A stretch of DNA of 64,000 bases. Origin: DASPGQ01 sp035457705. GTDB lineage: Bacteria > Acidobacteriota > Vicinamibacteria > Marinacidobacterales > SMYC01. The stretch spans positions 62,001 to 126,000 of the forward strand of contig DATIBD010000066.1 in assembly GCA_035457705.1 (NCBI GenBank). Direction: 5' to 3'. A program made the translations under genes and the position numbers. Positions 8,457 to 17,842 of this stretch are shown in pieces (within the stretch, counting starts at the first letter, position 1; every line of letters starts with the position of its first letter). Under the pieces are notes generated by a model that was given only the letters and a program-made list of their open reading frames with translations, had not been told where the DNA came from and did not search any database.

Positions 8457-9097
8457 TTTGTCGTCGGCGTCGTAAGCGACGTGCGCTTTGACAACTTCCG
8501 GAGGGATGTGGGCGTGCTGGCCTACCCACCGGTGCTGACCAGCGACCAGGCGAACGACATCACGATGGCCCGCTTCGTGCTGCGCACTTCGGTCCCACCC
8601 CAGTCACTGCTCGAGGCCGTCCGGCGGACCCTGGCGGAGCTAAGGCCCCGATATCCCAGTGGCTTCCGCCGAGACGATGGATGAGTCGCTCGTCCGCGAG
8701 ACGGCGGCGATCCGCTTCTCCTCGCTTCTCGCGATGCTGGCCGCAGCCATGACGCTCCTCCTCTCGGTGCTCGGCGTCTACGGGGTGCTGGCACAGGTCG
8801 TGGGACTGAGGCGCCCCGAGTTCGGCATCCGTCTGGCCATGGCGCGAGCGGGAAGCAGCTCCTTCGGACTGTTCTGGCGGAGGGGATGATCACGGTCGGG
8901 CTAGGGCCGCAATCGGGATCGTCGCAGCGGCCAGCGCTTCTCGCTTCGTGCGCTCCGTTCTAGTCGGGGTCGCGCCCGTGGATCCAACGACATACGCACT
9001 GGCGGTGGCGATCCTCCTGGTCGCCGCTGCCTCCGCGACCTACCTCCCGGCGAGGCGGGCTTCACGGGTGCATCCGGCGGAAGCGCTCAGGGGAAGT
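8457..9097 (+). pseudogene. Decayed ADOP permease (C-terminal half)
   Basis: Three frames read in order rebuild the C-terminal half of an ADOP/MacB-like permease. The first segment is FVVGVVSDVRFDNFRRD and a stretch ending FVLRTSVPPQSLLEAVRRTLAELRP. A frame change near 8648 gives DIPVASAETMDESLV and the helix LLAMLAAAMTLLLSVLGVYG. Further shifts near 8850 and 8910 give VLAEGMITVGLG and then RSVLVGVAPVDPTTYALAV through LPARRASRVHPAEALR. The N-terminal half is missing. The segment order matches the intact paralogue at 15335-17785. Confidence 0.75.
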
Positions 9098-9178
9098 CGA
9101 ACTTCGTCGAGCCGGGCGCTGCCGAGCTCTAACGTAACCGGGCTAGGGACGCTCCGCGTGAATGCGTTGTCGGTCGAG

Positions 9179-9592
9179 TCAGAAGCTCGCGTCTTCGAGT
9201 CTCTCGAGCTTCTCCCGAAGTCGCTTCGCGTGACGCGCGACATCGATGACGAAACGTACGTGCCGGCCTCGCCCAACATCCTCGACGGCGTCGCGCACTT
9301 TCGCTTCGAGCGATATCTTCCGCCCTTCGATGGCGACCACCGTCACCTCGACCGCGACCTCCTGGCCGAGCGGCGTCGCCGCGAGATGGTCGACTTCGAT
9401 GTGCACCCCCACCGAGCTTTCGCCCTCGCCGAGATGCTCCTGGATGAGCCTCAAGGCAGTGTACTCGATGTCGCGCACCATCGAGGGCGTACTGTAGAGG
9501 CGCAGGTCCTCTCCGAGGAAGGAGATGGTGCGGTCACGATCGACGGTAATGCGCTCTTCGCGCGCGATGCCGGGTGCTAGAGTTGGCTTCAT
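9179..9592 (-). CDS. FlK-like hotdog-fold thioesterase
   Basis: A 137-residue protein resembling the thioesterase superfamily branch that includes fluoroacetyl-CoA thioesterase: STPSMVRDIEYTALRLIQEHLGEGESSVGVHIEVDHLAATPLGQEV, where Thr, Glu and His of the hotdog active site are in the expected places. It hydrolyses an acyl-CoA in the cytoplasm; the natural substrate is unknown. The frame is open far upstream, but the ATG chosen sits 8 bases after the stop of the deacetylase gene and gives the usual length, so the two form an operon. Confidence 0.85.
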   Translation of the reverse strand: MKPTLAPGIAREERITVDRDRTISFLGEDLRLYSTPSMVRDIEYTALRLIQEHLGEGESSVGVHIEVDHLAATPLGQEVAVEVTVVAIEGRKISLEAKVRDAVEDVGRGRHVRFVIDVARHAKRLREKLERLEDASF

Positions 9593-9600
9593 AGCGCCGT

Positions 9601-10587
9601 CTATCGGTGCTCCTTGGCATACCTCGCGACTTGTTCGTGTGTCGCGAACCAGACACCTGAGTGCGAGCGCATGTATCGAATGAGGCGCTCCAGCATCGCG
9701 ATACGCGAGCGGTGGCCGATGATATGGGGGTGCAAGGTAAGGAGGAGCATGCCTCCTTCCTCGTAAGCGACGTCGAACTCTGCCGCCCATATCTCGTACA
9801 CGCCGCTCGGTGGCGTATACGGCCGGGTGCTCGAGAAGCGATCCATCCCGAAGTAGGGATAGTCGTCGAGGATCCACTCGACGGGAAGCTGCACGACACC
9901 GGTTGGCCGACCCTCGCTCACCACCTCGTAGGGGACGTCATCAGCCATGAGACTGCTGTCGTAGAGCAAGCCGAGCTCGGCGATCAAATCCGCCGTGCTC
10001 GGACTGTATTCCCACGATCCCGTACGAATGCCGACGGGACGGCGCCCGGCGACCTCCTCGAGCGTATCGAGCGAGCGCACCATGAGCATTCGTTCGTCCT
10101 CCCGCTCGAGGCTCGCGGTCCATTCGTGGATCCAGCCGTGGATCCCGATCTCGTGACCGGCTTCGGCGATGCGCTTCACGTCGTCGGGGTAGAGCTTGGC
10201 ACTCACGCCGGGAACGAAGAACGTCGCCGGGATATCGTAACGTTTCAAGAGCTCCAGCACTCGGGGAAGAGCGGCGCGGGAACCGTACTCTCCGGTCGAC
10301 AGGCGTGAAGGTGAAGTATCGCCATTACGCAGGGTCAGCGTCTCGTTGTCGAAGTCGAACGACAACGTCACCGCCACTCGCGAGCCCTCGGGCCAGGACG
10401 CCGGTAACAAGCGGCGGCCGGCTCGAACCTTTTGGACGGCATCCCGCCAGCGCGAATCGGGCCACTTCCACGAAGGGTCTTCTGAAGAGCTTCTCGGAGC
10501 GGTTTGCGATTCCGCAACCGGTAGAGCCGTTGTCAGCGCGCAAGCGATCGCCAGAAGCGAAATGCACACGGAACGCTTAGTGAACAT
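9601..10587 (-). CDS. Exported polysaccharide deacetylase (NodB domain)
   Basis: A 328-residue protein with a signal peptide (MFTKRSVCISLLAIACALTTALPVA). It has NodB-homology features: SFDFDNET with the catalytic and metal Asp near residue 77, HGWIHEW providing the HxxxH metal ligands, and TLHPHIIGH near the C-terminus. Family members remove acetyl groups from sugar polymers, but the PuuE-like subgroup, which this resembles in the N-terminal DFDNET block, attacks small cyclic amides. An exported location favours a cell-wall or external glycan substrate. It is followed after 8 bases by a thioesterase gene. Confidence 0.88.
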   Translation of the reverse strand: MFTKRSVCISLLAIACALTTALPVAESQTAPRSSSEDPSWKWPDSRWRDAVQKVRAGRRLLPASWPEGSRVAVTLSFDFDNETLTLRNGDTSPSRLSTGEYGSRAALPRVLELLKRYDIPATFFVPGVSAKLYPDDVKRIAEAGHEIGIHGWIHEWTASLEREDERMLMVRSLDTLEEVAGRRPVGIRTGSWEYSPSTADLIAELGLLYDSSLMADDVPYEVVSEGRPTGVVQLPVEWILDDYPYFGMDRFSSTRPYTPPSGVYEIWAAEFDVAYEEGGMLLLTLHPHIIGHRSRIAMLERLIRYMRSHSGVWFATHEQVARYAKEHR

Positions 10588-10736
10588 ACGATACTTCCCT
10601 CCTGGAAGCTCGGCAGCCGGCAGGTGACGAACTCCACCGATGAAAAGATGGATTCTCGTTTAGAAGCTCGTCACGATTCAAGTTCTCCCGCCCGGGATCG
10701 ATGCTGCCGGAGCGAACCCTTCGGATTCTGCGTATC

Positions 10737-12581
10737 ATGTGGACAGCCCAAGGAAGCATCTTGCGAAACATCGACACTATCAGAAACGTCGCGATCATCG
10801 CCCACGTCGACCACGGGAAAACCACGCTCGTAGACGCGCTCCTGCATCAAAGCGGGGTCTTCCGCGAGAATCAGTCCGTGCGGGAACGGGTCATGGACTC
10901 CATCGACCTCGAGCGGGAGCGCGGCATCACAATCCTCGCGAAGAATACCGCCATCTGGTACGCCGGAATCAAGATCAACATCGTCGACACCCCCGGGCAT
11001 GCCGACTTCGGCGGCGAGGTCGAGCGCGCGCTGAGTCTCGTCGACGGCGCCCTCCTGCTCGTGGATGCCAGCGAGGGACCGCTCCCGCAGACCCGTTACG
11101 TGCTCGGCAAAGCGCTTTCGAAGAGCCTTCCTCTCGTACTCGTGGTCAACAAGATCGACCGTCAGGACGCGCGCATCCAGCCGGTGGTGAACGAGGTCTT
11201 CGACCTTTTCATTGATCTCGACGCCAGCGAGAAACAGCTCGAGTTTCCTATTCTGTACACGAACGCGCGCCGTGGCTCGGTACGCACTGACCCTCATGGC
11301 GAGGAGACCGATCTCCGGCCCCTGTTCGAAGCGATCGTCGCTCATCTCCCGCCGCCATCGGGAGATCCCGAAGGGGTGCTGCAGCTCATGGTCTCGAACC
11401 TCGACTACAGCGACTATCTCGGACGGCTCGCCATCGGGCGTATCTCGCAGGGGACGCTCCGTGCTGGCGCGGAAGTCGGAATCGCAAAGGCCGACGGCAG
11501 CGTCGAGCCTACGCGAATTACCAAGCTCTACACGTTCCAGGGTCTCGAGCGCGTTCCCTCTGACGAAGTCTGGGCCGGCGACATCGTTTGTTTTGCCGGC
11601 GTCGACGGGATAGCCATCGGGGATACCGTAACCGATAGCGAGAGCCCGGCGCCCCTTCCGAGGCTCCACGTCGACGAACCCACGCTCTCCATGGTGTTCC
11701 AGGTGAACTCGTCGCCTCTGGCCGGCCGAGAGGGAGAGCACGTCACTTCGAGAAAGCTGAAAGAGCGCCTCGAAAAAGAGCTTCTGACGAACGTCTCCCT
11801 TCAAATGGAGCCAACGGATTCCGCCGACGCATTCAAGGTCTATGGTCGCGGGGAGCTCCAGCTCGCGATCTTGGTCGAGACCATGCGGCGCGAAGGCTAC
11901 GAGCTCGCCCTCGGCAATCCCGAAGTCGTGACGCGTCAGGTCGACGGCCGCAAACAGGAACCGTTCGAGATTCTACTCGTGGATGTCGCCGAGCCCTACC
12001 AGGGGGTCGTCGTCGAAAAACTCGGAATCCGCAAGGGGCAGATGACGCACCTCATCAATCATGGATCAGGACGGGTGCGGCTCGAGTTTCGTCTCCCCTC
12101 GAGGGGTCTCATCGGCATCCGGAGTGAGCTGCTCGCCGACACTCGAGGCACGGCGGTCCTGAACGCCATTTTCGAAAGTTACGACGACTGGCAGGGGCCG
12201 ATGCCCAAGCGATTGACGGGCGCCCTTGTCGCCGACCGGCGCGGCCGAGCGACGGCTTATGCGCTTCACAACCTCGAAGATCGCGGCGAGCTCTTCATCG
12301 GCCAGGGAACCGAAGTCTACGAGGGCATGATTGTTGGGGAGAACGCGCGGCCCGCCGACCTCGACGTGAACGTAACTCGCGAGAAGAAGCTCACCAACAT
12401 CCGCCAATCAACGGCGGACGTCGCCGTGAGGCTGACTCCGCATCGGCAGCTCAATCTCGAGCAGGCCATCGAGTTCATCCGTGACGACGAGCTCGTGGAG
12501 ACGACACCACAGTCGATCCGATTGCGAAAGAAGATTCTGGCGGCAAACCAGCGGCGTGCCTGGAGGAGCCAGTCGACCTGA
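10737..12581 (+). CDS. typA: Ribosome-associated GTPase TypA/BipA
   Basis: Translational GTPase that binds the ribosome and aids 50S assembly and stress or cold adaptation. All G motifs are visible: AHVDHGKTT (G1), RGITI (G2), DTPGHADF (G3) and NKIDRQDA (G4), followed by the EF-Tu-like beta barrel, EF-G III/V-like domains and the BipA-specific C-terminus (GQGTEVYEGMIVGENAR, KKLTNIR). With the ATG at 10737 the product is 614 residues, in the family range. Alternatives are ATG 10701 (longer) and TTG 10761, which has AAGGAAG upstream and gives the tightest match to the family N-terminus. Confidence 0.97.
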   Translation: MWTAQGSILRNIDTIRNVAIIAHVDHGKTTLVDALLHQSGVFRENQSVRERVMDSIDLERERGITILAKNTAIWYAGIKINIVDTPGHADFGGEVERALSLVDGALLLVDASEGPLPQTRYVLGKALSKSLPLVLVVNKIDRQDARIQPVVNEVFDLFIDLDASEKQLEFPILYTNARRGSVRTDPHGEETDLRPLFEAIVAHLPPPSGDPEGVLQLMVSNLDYSDYLGRLAIGRISQGTLRAGAEVGIAKADGSVEPTRITKLYTFQGLERVPSDEVWAGDIVCFAGVDGIAIGDTVTDSESPAPLPRLHVDEPTLSMVFQVNSSPLAGREGEHVTSRKLKERLEKELLTNVSLQMEPTDSADAFKVYGRGELQLAILVETMRREGYELALGNPEVVTRQVDGRKQEPFEILLVDVAEPYQGVVVEKLGIRKGQMTHLINHGSGRVRLEFRLPSRGLIGIRSELLADTRGTAVLNAIFESYDDWQGPMPKRLTGALVADRRGRATAYALHNLEDRGELFIGQGTEVYEGMIVGENARPADLDVNVTREKKLTNIRQSTADVAVRLTPHRQLNLEQAIEFIRDDELVETTPQSIRLRKKILAANQRRAWRSQST

Positions 12582-12621
12582 GGGTCCGAGCTAATACAGA
12601 ACTCGGTTCGGCCCGGAGATT

Positions 12622-13764
12622 TCAGTCCTTCGGTGTCAGTTTGAGCAAGCGCCCGGTGCTGTCTTCCTCGTCGTCCTCCAGGACCCAGAGGGCGCCGTCC
12701 CGCCCCTCGACGACGCTGCGAATCCGAGCACCCATGTCATAGCGCTCGACCTCGCGGGCCTCGTGCCCTTCGAGCTCGATCCGCACGATCGCCCGGGACG
12801 ACAGCCCCGCCACGAGTGCATCGCCGCGCCAGCCGGAGAACCGATCGCCGCGATAGACCATCAGGGACCCCGGCGAGATGACGGGTGTCCACCAAACGGC
12901 CGGTTTCTCGAATTCGGGACGCGTGTCGTGGTCGGGGATTTCACGCCCGTCGTAATGGTCGCCGTTAGAGACGATCGGATATCCATAATTCGCCCCGCGC
13001 ATGACCCGGTTCAGCTCGTCGCCGCCCGCCGGCCCCATCTCGATATCCCAGAGCTGACCGTCCAGATCGAAAGCCAGACCGAGCACGTTGCGGTGGCCGA
13101 GCGACCAGACCTGCGGATAGACACCGATATCGTCGACCAGCGGGTTCTCGTCGAAGTAATCGACGAAGGGGTTGTCGTCCGGAACCGAGCCGTCGTCGTG
13201 CAACCGAAGGATCTTGCCGAGGTTCGCCTGCATGTCCTGGGCCGGCGTGAATTTCTGGCGGTCTCCGGACGAGATCCACAGGTATCCCGCGTCATCGAAC
13301 AGAAGCCGGTGGCCGTAATGGCCGTAACCGACGACCTTGGGATACTGCCTCCAGATGACCTCGAAGTCGGACAGTTCTCCGCCGCGCCCGGTCTCGTTCA
13401 GAACCGCGCGGGCAACGGCTGCGCCCCGGGTTTCGCCCCCCACACCGGACTCGGCGTAGCTCAGGTAGATCCGGTGGTTCTCGGCAAAATCCGGGTGCAG
13501 GGCGACGTCGCCGAGACCGCCCTGGCCGCCGTAAGCGACGTCCGGCATGCCGCCGATTCGGCGCGACTTCTGACCGTCCTGGGTGACGATGAAGAGGTTG
13601 CCCTTCTTCTCCGTTACCAGCATGCGGCCGTCCGGCAGGAAGGCCAGGGCCCAGGGCTCATCGAATGAGGTAACAGGCTCCACGTTGAATGGCAGATCCG
13701 TTTCTGCCTGCACCGCAGCCGCCATGAATACGCCAAGCCCAATCGCTAAAAGTCGTCTACCCAT
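12622..13764 (-). CDS. Periplasmic PQQ-dependent sugar dehydrogenase
   Basis: Six-bladed beta-propeller of the glucose/sorbosone dehydrogenase family, oxidising aldose sugars with PQQ and passing electrons to the respiratory chain or soluble carriers. The 380-residue length and signal peptide (MGRRLLAIGLGVFMAAAVQA) agree with YliI-type aldose sugar dehydrogenases. Visible hallmarks are PWALAFLPDGRMLVTEKKG, GGQGGLGDVALHPDFA, WSLGHRNVLGLAFD (propeller and PQQ pocket) and MGPAGGDELN. No PQQ synthesis genes occur in this window. Confidence 0.93.
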   Translation of the reverse strand: MGRRLLAIGLGVFMAAAVQAETDLPFNVEPVTSFDEPWALAFLPDGRMLVTEKKGNLFIVTQDGQKSRRIGGMPDVAYGGQGGLGDVALHPDFAENHRIYLSYAESGVGGETRGAAVARAVLNETGRGGELSDFEVIWRQYPKVVGYGHYGHRLLFDDAGYLWISSGDRQKFTPAQDMQANLGKILRLHDDGSVPDDNPFVDYFDENPLVDDIGVYPQVWSLGHRNVLGLAFDLDGQLWDIEMGPAGGDELNRVMRGANYGYPIVSNGDHYDGREIPDHDTRPEFEKPAVWWTPVISPGSLMVYRGDRFSGWRGDALVAGLSSRAIVRIELEGHEAREVERYDMGARIRSVVEGRDGALWVLEDDEEDSTGRLLKLTPKD

Positions 13765-14085
13765 TTAATAGGCCTCGTTTTGATATGTGGTTCGTAGATC
13801 CGTCGGTTCGGCAGCTCGATCTCGGCGATGCGATGCCGATGGCCGTAACATCAAGCTACCCACTCTAGCGAACGACGAGAAGCGGCGCCAGTCAGCACGG
13901 GCAGGTCCGTTTCCTCGTATAGGGCCCTGCCTTTGGTGAATGCGAGCTCCTCCCCATCCGGTTTATCGACACAAGAGAACTTCTCCGTTGCGTGTCAGTC
14001 GTAATCGCTACTGCCGAGCCCGGACAATTCCAGGTTAGTAGTCGGCTCGGTTCGGGCGCACAGCGACCTTGACGTCATCGTCCCA
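13765..14085 (+). other. Gene-free stretch
   Basis: About 320 bases between the sugar dehydrogenase start and the VapB-like gene. I see no coding frame with protein-like content and no tRNA. The only structure is a weak 7-base inverted repeat, CCGAGCC / GGCTCGG, near 14020-14053. It should contain the promoter of the dehydrogenase gene. Confidence 0.5.
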
Positions 14086-14334
14086 TTGAGTCATGTTGCT
14101 TCAGTGGCACTCTCCCGGAAGAAGGCAACCACCATCGCACTCGACCCGGAGGCCGACCGGCTCCTCGCGCGCGCGGCGCGTGAGCGCGGCGTGTCGCGTT
14201 CGGAGTTCATCCGGCAGCAACTCGCGCTCGTACTCGAGCAGTACCGCCGCCATCGCAAGCCGAAAAGCGTGGGAATCATCCGCTCGCTTGGCGAGCGCGG
14301 CGACGAAAGCGAATTGTTCGGTGGCCGTCGTTAG
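14086..14334 (+). CDS. Ribbon-helix-helix antitoxin (VapB/CopG-like)
   Basis: An 82-residue protein with a ribbon-helix-helix pattern: KKATTIALDPEADRLLARAARERGVSRSEFIRQQLALVLEQY. It overlaps the start of the following PIN-domain gene by 14 bases, the usual VapBC arrangement. The frame starts with TTG at 14086; a GTG at 14107 would remove seven residues and leave the fold intact. Since its partner toxin is broken, it is probably a survivor of a decaying module. Confidence 0.7.
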   Translation: MSHVASVALSRKKATTIALDPEADRLLARAARERGVSRSEFIRQQLALVLEQYRRHRKPKSVGIIRSLGERGDESELFGGRR

Positions 14335-14768
14335 CGGGGCAGCGCTGATCTGCGATACCGGCGCGCTACTCGATTACCTCGTCGAGGGCTCTACGGACCA
14401 CGAGCGGTTTCGGGATGCCATCGACGGAGCTCGAGCTCGCTATCTTCCGGGGCTGGTTCTGGCGGAGGTTGACTACTTCCTTCGCGATGAACGACCGGCA
14501 ATGAACGTGTTCATGAGCGGGTGGCCCGTGGCGCATTTACTTACGCGCCACCAATGCTCCATCAGCTCGCTCGGGCCATGGAGATCGATCGGAGATACGC
14601 CGAGCTCGGCCTCGGCCTCGTGATGCCTCCGTGGTGGCGCTAGCCCAGGAGCTGGGCATTCGTCGCATCGCGACTCGAGACGTCCGTCATTTCACGGCGG
14701 TGCGACTCCGCGACGGCAGCGCGTTCGAGCTGGTCGTTCACCCGCGCGGCCCGGACGAATCCGAATAA
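14321..14768 (+). pseudogene. Frameshifted VapC-like PIN toxin
   Basis: Starts GTG at 14321 with a good PIN N-terminus: LICDTGALLDYLVEGSTDHERF, then LPGLVLAEVDYFLRDERPAMNVFM. The frame then breaks near 14520; the next segment is VARGAFTYAPPMLHQLARAMEIDRRYAELGLGLV. A second break near 14625, where one G seems missing before ATGCC, leads to DASVVALAQELGIRRIATRD and the end at TAA 14766-14768. The conserved acidic residues (D in ICDTG, E in LAEVD, D in VDASVV and TRD) are all present but split across three frames. Confidence 0.8.
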
Positions 14769-14863
14769 TTTACGCTGTTGTCCGCCTCATCGCACCTTCA
14801 ATAGCACTACGCCGGTATCTGCGCGAGGTCGATTAGCCAAAATACGGAGAAGGCGGTTTTCGA

Positions 14864-15265
14864 GTGACCTCCGTATTCGTCGACACTTCCGGGATTCTTG
14901 CCCTCATCAATCCCGAGGATGAGCACCACAACGACGCACGCTACGTGTTCGACGTCCTGCGCACACGCGGAGCTCCTCTCGTCACCACATCCTTGGTGCT
15001 CGTCGAGCTGTACGCACTCCTCGGTCGACGCATGGGTATCGGAGCGGTTCGCGCGTTTCGAGCCGACATGGCGCCGCTCATGGAGATCGTCTGGGTCGAT
15101 GAACCGCCACACGGGGCTGGCCTCGACCTTCTCCTGGAGCGAAAGAAGCGAAAGCTCAGTCTCGTGGATTCCGTATCGTTCCTCACCATGCGGCGACGAG
15201 GGATCGAAGAGGTCTTCGCGTACAATCCGGATTTCGACGAGGAGGGCTTCTTGCCGGTCAAGTGA
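14864..15265 (+). CDS. Orphan PIN-domain ribonuclease (VapC-like)
   Basis: A 133-residue PIN-domain protein, probably a metal-dependent RNase. It begins TSVFVDTSGILALINPEDEHH with the first acidic residue, has LVLVELYALLGRR with the Glu, and SLVDSVSFLTMRRRGIEEVFAYNPDFDEEGF with the remaining Asp residues, so the active site looks complete. The start is GTG. I found no antitoxin frame in the 95 bases upstream, only a short open stretch bounded by TAG, so its partner is either lost or supplied elsewhere. Confidence 0.8.
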   Translation: MTSVFVDTSGILALINPEDEHHNDARYVFDVLRTRGAPLVTTSLVLVELYALLGRRMGIGAVRAFRADMAPLMEIVWVDEPPHGAGLDLLLERKKRKLSLVDSVSFLTMRRRGIEEVFAYNPDFDEEGFLPVK

Positions 15266-15334
15266 CTACCCCTCGAACTCAGCCGATCGTTTCGCTGCGA
15301 CATGAGTGAAGCCTCGTGAAGGTGACGGAGTCCG

Positions 15335-17785
15335 ATGAGCGTTTTCATTTCTCTGAAGCATGCGGCGCGCGCGTCGTGGAGAGCGCCGGCTTCCAGTGCC
15401 ATCGTGATTGTTGTCTTGGGGTTGGGAATCGGCGCGACGACCGCGATTTTCAGTGTGGTCAACTCGGTCCTCCTTACGCCCCTCCCCTACCAGGATTGGG
15501 ACCGAATCGTCGCTCTGTGGCAACGGGCGCCGGAATCGAGCGTTAGCCGCGACTGGCTCTCGCCGGGCCAGTATTCGGAGATTCTCGAGCAGAGCTCGTC
15601 GTTCGAGGAGCTCGCTCTGTTCTTCGGCGGCCCGATCCTGTTGACGCTTCAGGGGCCGGCAGAAGAGGTTGGTTTCCTGGTCGCGCGGGCGTCCTTCTTT
15701 CGCGTTCTCGGAGCGAAAGCTCAGCTCGGTCGGCTGTTCACCGTGGGAGACGACCAGGGGGACGCACCGATGGTCGCCGTTTTGAGCCATGAGCTCTGGC
15801 AGCGCCGCTACGGCGGCGACCCAGGCATCCTGGGCAAATCGGTTGGCACCGACGCCTATTCGTTCGAAGTCGTGGGAATTCTCGAGCCGGGGTTACCGCT
15901 CGACGGTGAAGCGTTTCCCGTAGGAGGCGGCATGAACCGGTACGACATCGTACTGTCGATGCCGCGCACCGTAGATCGAATGAACGACTGGGAGAACGAA
16001 GCCCACAACATCATCGGCAAGCTGAGGCACGGAGTGAACGAAGCCCAGGCTCAGGCGGAGATGGACGTGATCTCACGCCGCCTCGAGCAACAGGGCCTCC
16101 AGCAGCTCAAAGGCGCGAGCGTGTACGTGGACGTCGTCCCATTGATGGACCAAGTCGTCGGCGGGGTACGTGCGGGACTCTGGATGCTCCTGGGAGCGGC
16201 TTCACTGCTGTTGCTGATCGCCTGCATGAACGTCACGAATCTCCTTCTTGCGCGCGGGGTTTCACGGCGACGGGAGCTCGGTATCTACGCGGCCATCGGA
16301 GCCGGACGGGCTCGGATCGTGACGCACCTTCTGATGGAGAACGCGGTTCTCGCTTTTGCGGGCTGCGCCCTTGGCGTTTGCCTGGCCTGGTGCACGGTTG
16401 CGATCGTGAGACGAGTGGGTCCGGTGAATCTGCCGCGCCTGCAGCTCATCGAGGTCGACGCGGAAACCCTCACATTCGCGATCTTGGCGGCTCTCGGGAC
16501 CGCGGTACTCTCCGGCGGCTGGTCGGCGTCACGTGTTGTGTCCGTCGATGCGAGCGAGCTGGTGAAAGGGCTACGCTCCACGAATCGAGTGCTTCCGAAA
16601 CGAATAGGAACGTCGGGAGTCATCGTAATCGCTCAAGTGTCGGTCGCCTTTGTCCTGCTCCTCGGAGCCGGGCTGCTGGTACGCAGCTACGCGCGCTTGC
16701 TGGCGATCGACCCGGGTTTCGCGGCCGAGGGCCGACTGACGTTGCGATTGCAGGAGCCTCCAGCACGCGACCGCAGTCCGGAAGAGGGACGGGCCGTCGC
16801 GGCCGAGCTATTTGGGCGGGTGAGCGAGCTGACCGGTGTTCGTTCGGTCGCGGCGGCAACGCCCCTGCCCTTTGGCCAGGGTGCCATCTGGGGACCCATC
16901 GAGGTCGACGGATACGTCGCTCCTTCCGACGAGCCGCCCGTCATCGCGGACCGCCGCTTCGTTTCACCCGAATATTTCGAGACCATGGGCATCCGGCTCG
17001 TCGCCGGCCGCCTCTTCGATGAGCGGGATACACGCCCGGACGCGCCGCCCGTACGAATCATCGATCGTTTGTTCGCCGAGCATTTCTGGCCTGGACAGAA
17101 TGCCATGGGGAAGTGGATCGGGTCGGAGAACGCCCGTTTTCGCGAGAACCGGCGCGGCATGATCGTCGGTATCGTCGAGCACGTGCGGCATTACGGCCTG
17201 GAATCGGATGGACGGATGACGATGTATCTCCCCGATGGGGAAATCAATCGAACCTATCTGATCGTACGCGCCGACGTCGATCCCGATATCCTGGTGAAGC
17301 CCGTGACAGAAGTGGTTCGCTCGATCGACCCGCAGATCGTTATCACCGACGTGAGAACCATGGAGGGACGGCTGTCCGACGCCCGGGCACAGCGCCGCCT
17401 CGGGTTGCTGATCATGCAGAGTTTCGCCGGTATCGCTCTCGTCCTTGGAGCCATCGGGCTCTATGGCGTGGTCGCGCACGGTGTTTCCGATGGAACCCCG
17501 GAGATTGGATTGCGAATGGCCCTCGGGGCATCCGTCAGGAACATACTTCGTTTGGTTCTGAGCTACGGCGCACTCATTGCCAGCTTGGGCCTCGCGATCG
17601 GTTTCTTCGGGTCGCTCATGGTCACCCGACTGATAGAAAGCCGATTGTATGGCGTAAGTCCCGCTGACCCTGTGACGTACTTCGGTACCGCGCTCGTCCT
17701 GGGAGCCGTCTGCATTCTCGCGTGCTGGATACCCGCGCGGCGCGCAGCGCGCGTCGATCCGGCTACTGCCCTCCGCAACGAATAA
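15335..17785 (+). CDS. ADOP-type duplicated permease (MacB/FtsX-like), copy 1
   Basis: An 816-residue membrane protein with the layout of acidobacterial duplicated orphan permeases: N-terminal helix (VIVVLGLGIGATTAIFSVVNSVLL), a periplasmic MacB core domain, a three-helix FtsX block near residues 270-400, a second core domain, and a final FtsX block ending LPARRAAR-type (CWIPARRAARVDPATALRNE). No ATP-binding protein gene is adjacent, as usual for this family. The start ATG has CGGAG upstream. Function is inferred as export of an unidentified compound or mechanotransmission. It lies 57 bases before the symporter gene and could be co-transcribed with it. Confidence 0.92.
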   Translation: MSVFISLKHAARASWRAPASSAIVIVVLGLGIGATTAIFSVVNSVLLTPLPYQDWDRIVALWQRAPESSVSRDWLSPGQYSEILEQSSSFEELALFFGGPILLTLQGPAEEVGFLVARASFFRVLGAKAQLGRLFTVGDDQGDAPMVAVLSHELWQRRYGGDPGILGKSVGTDAYSFEVVGILEPGLPLDGEAFPVGGGMNRYDIVLSMPRTVDRMNDWENEAHNIIGKLRHGVNEAQAQAEMDVISRRLEQQGLQQLKGASVYVDVVPLMDQVVGGVRAGLWMLLGAASLLLLIACMNVTNLLLARGVSRRRELGIYAAIGAGRARIVTHLLMENAVLAFAGCALGVCLAWCTVAIVRRVGPVNLPRLQLIEVDAETLTFAILAALGTAVLSGGWSASRVVSVDASELVKGLRSTNRVLPKRIGTSGVIVIAQVSVAFVLLLGAGLLVRSYARLLAIDPGFAAEGRLTLRLQEPPARDRSPEEGRAVAAELFGRVSELTGVRSVAAATPLPFGQGAIWGPIEVDGYVAPSDEPPVIADRRFVSPEYFETMGIRLVAGRLFDERDTRPDAPPVRIIDRLFAEHFWPGQNAMGKWIGSENARFRENRRGMIVGIVEHVRHYGLESDGRMTMYLPDGEINRTYLIVRADVDPDILVKPVTEVVRSIDPQIVITDVRTMEGRLSDARAQRRLGLLIMQSFAGIALVLGAIGLYGVVAHGVSDGTPEIGLRMALGASVRNILRLVLSYGALIASLGLAIGFFGSLMVTRLIESRLYGVSPADPVTYFGTALVLGAVCILACWIPARRAARVDPATALRNE

Positions 17786-17842
17786 CGACCGGTTCGCGAG
17801 GCGTCCCCGCGCCGGTCCCTGATAACATGCGCTCCGTCCGGC

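Noticed and set aside
14020..14053. Inverted repeat CCGAGCC/GGCTCGG in the gap before the VapB-like gene
   Set aside because: Only 7-bp arms with a long unpaired middle, no T-run and no gene end at a suitable distance; too weak to call a terminator or operator.
14321..14768. Programmed frameshifting as an explanation for the split PIN gene
   Set aside because: Two separate shifts with no slippery heptamer or downstream pseudoknot seen; decay or sequence error is simpler.
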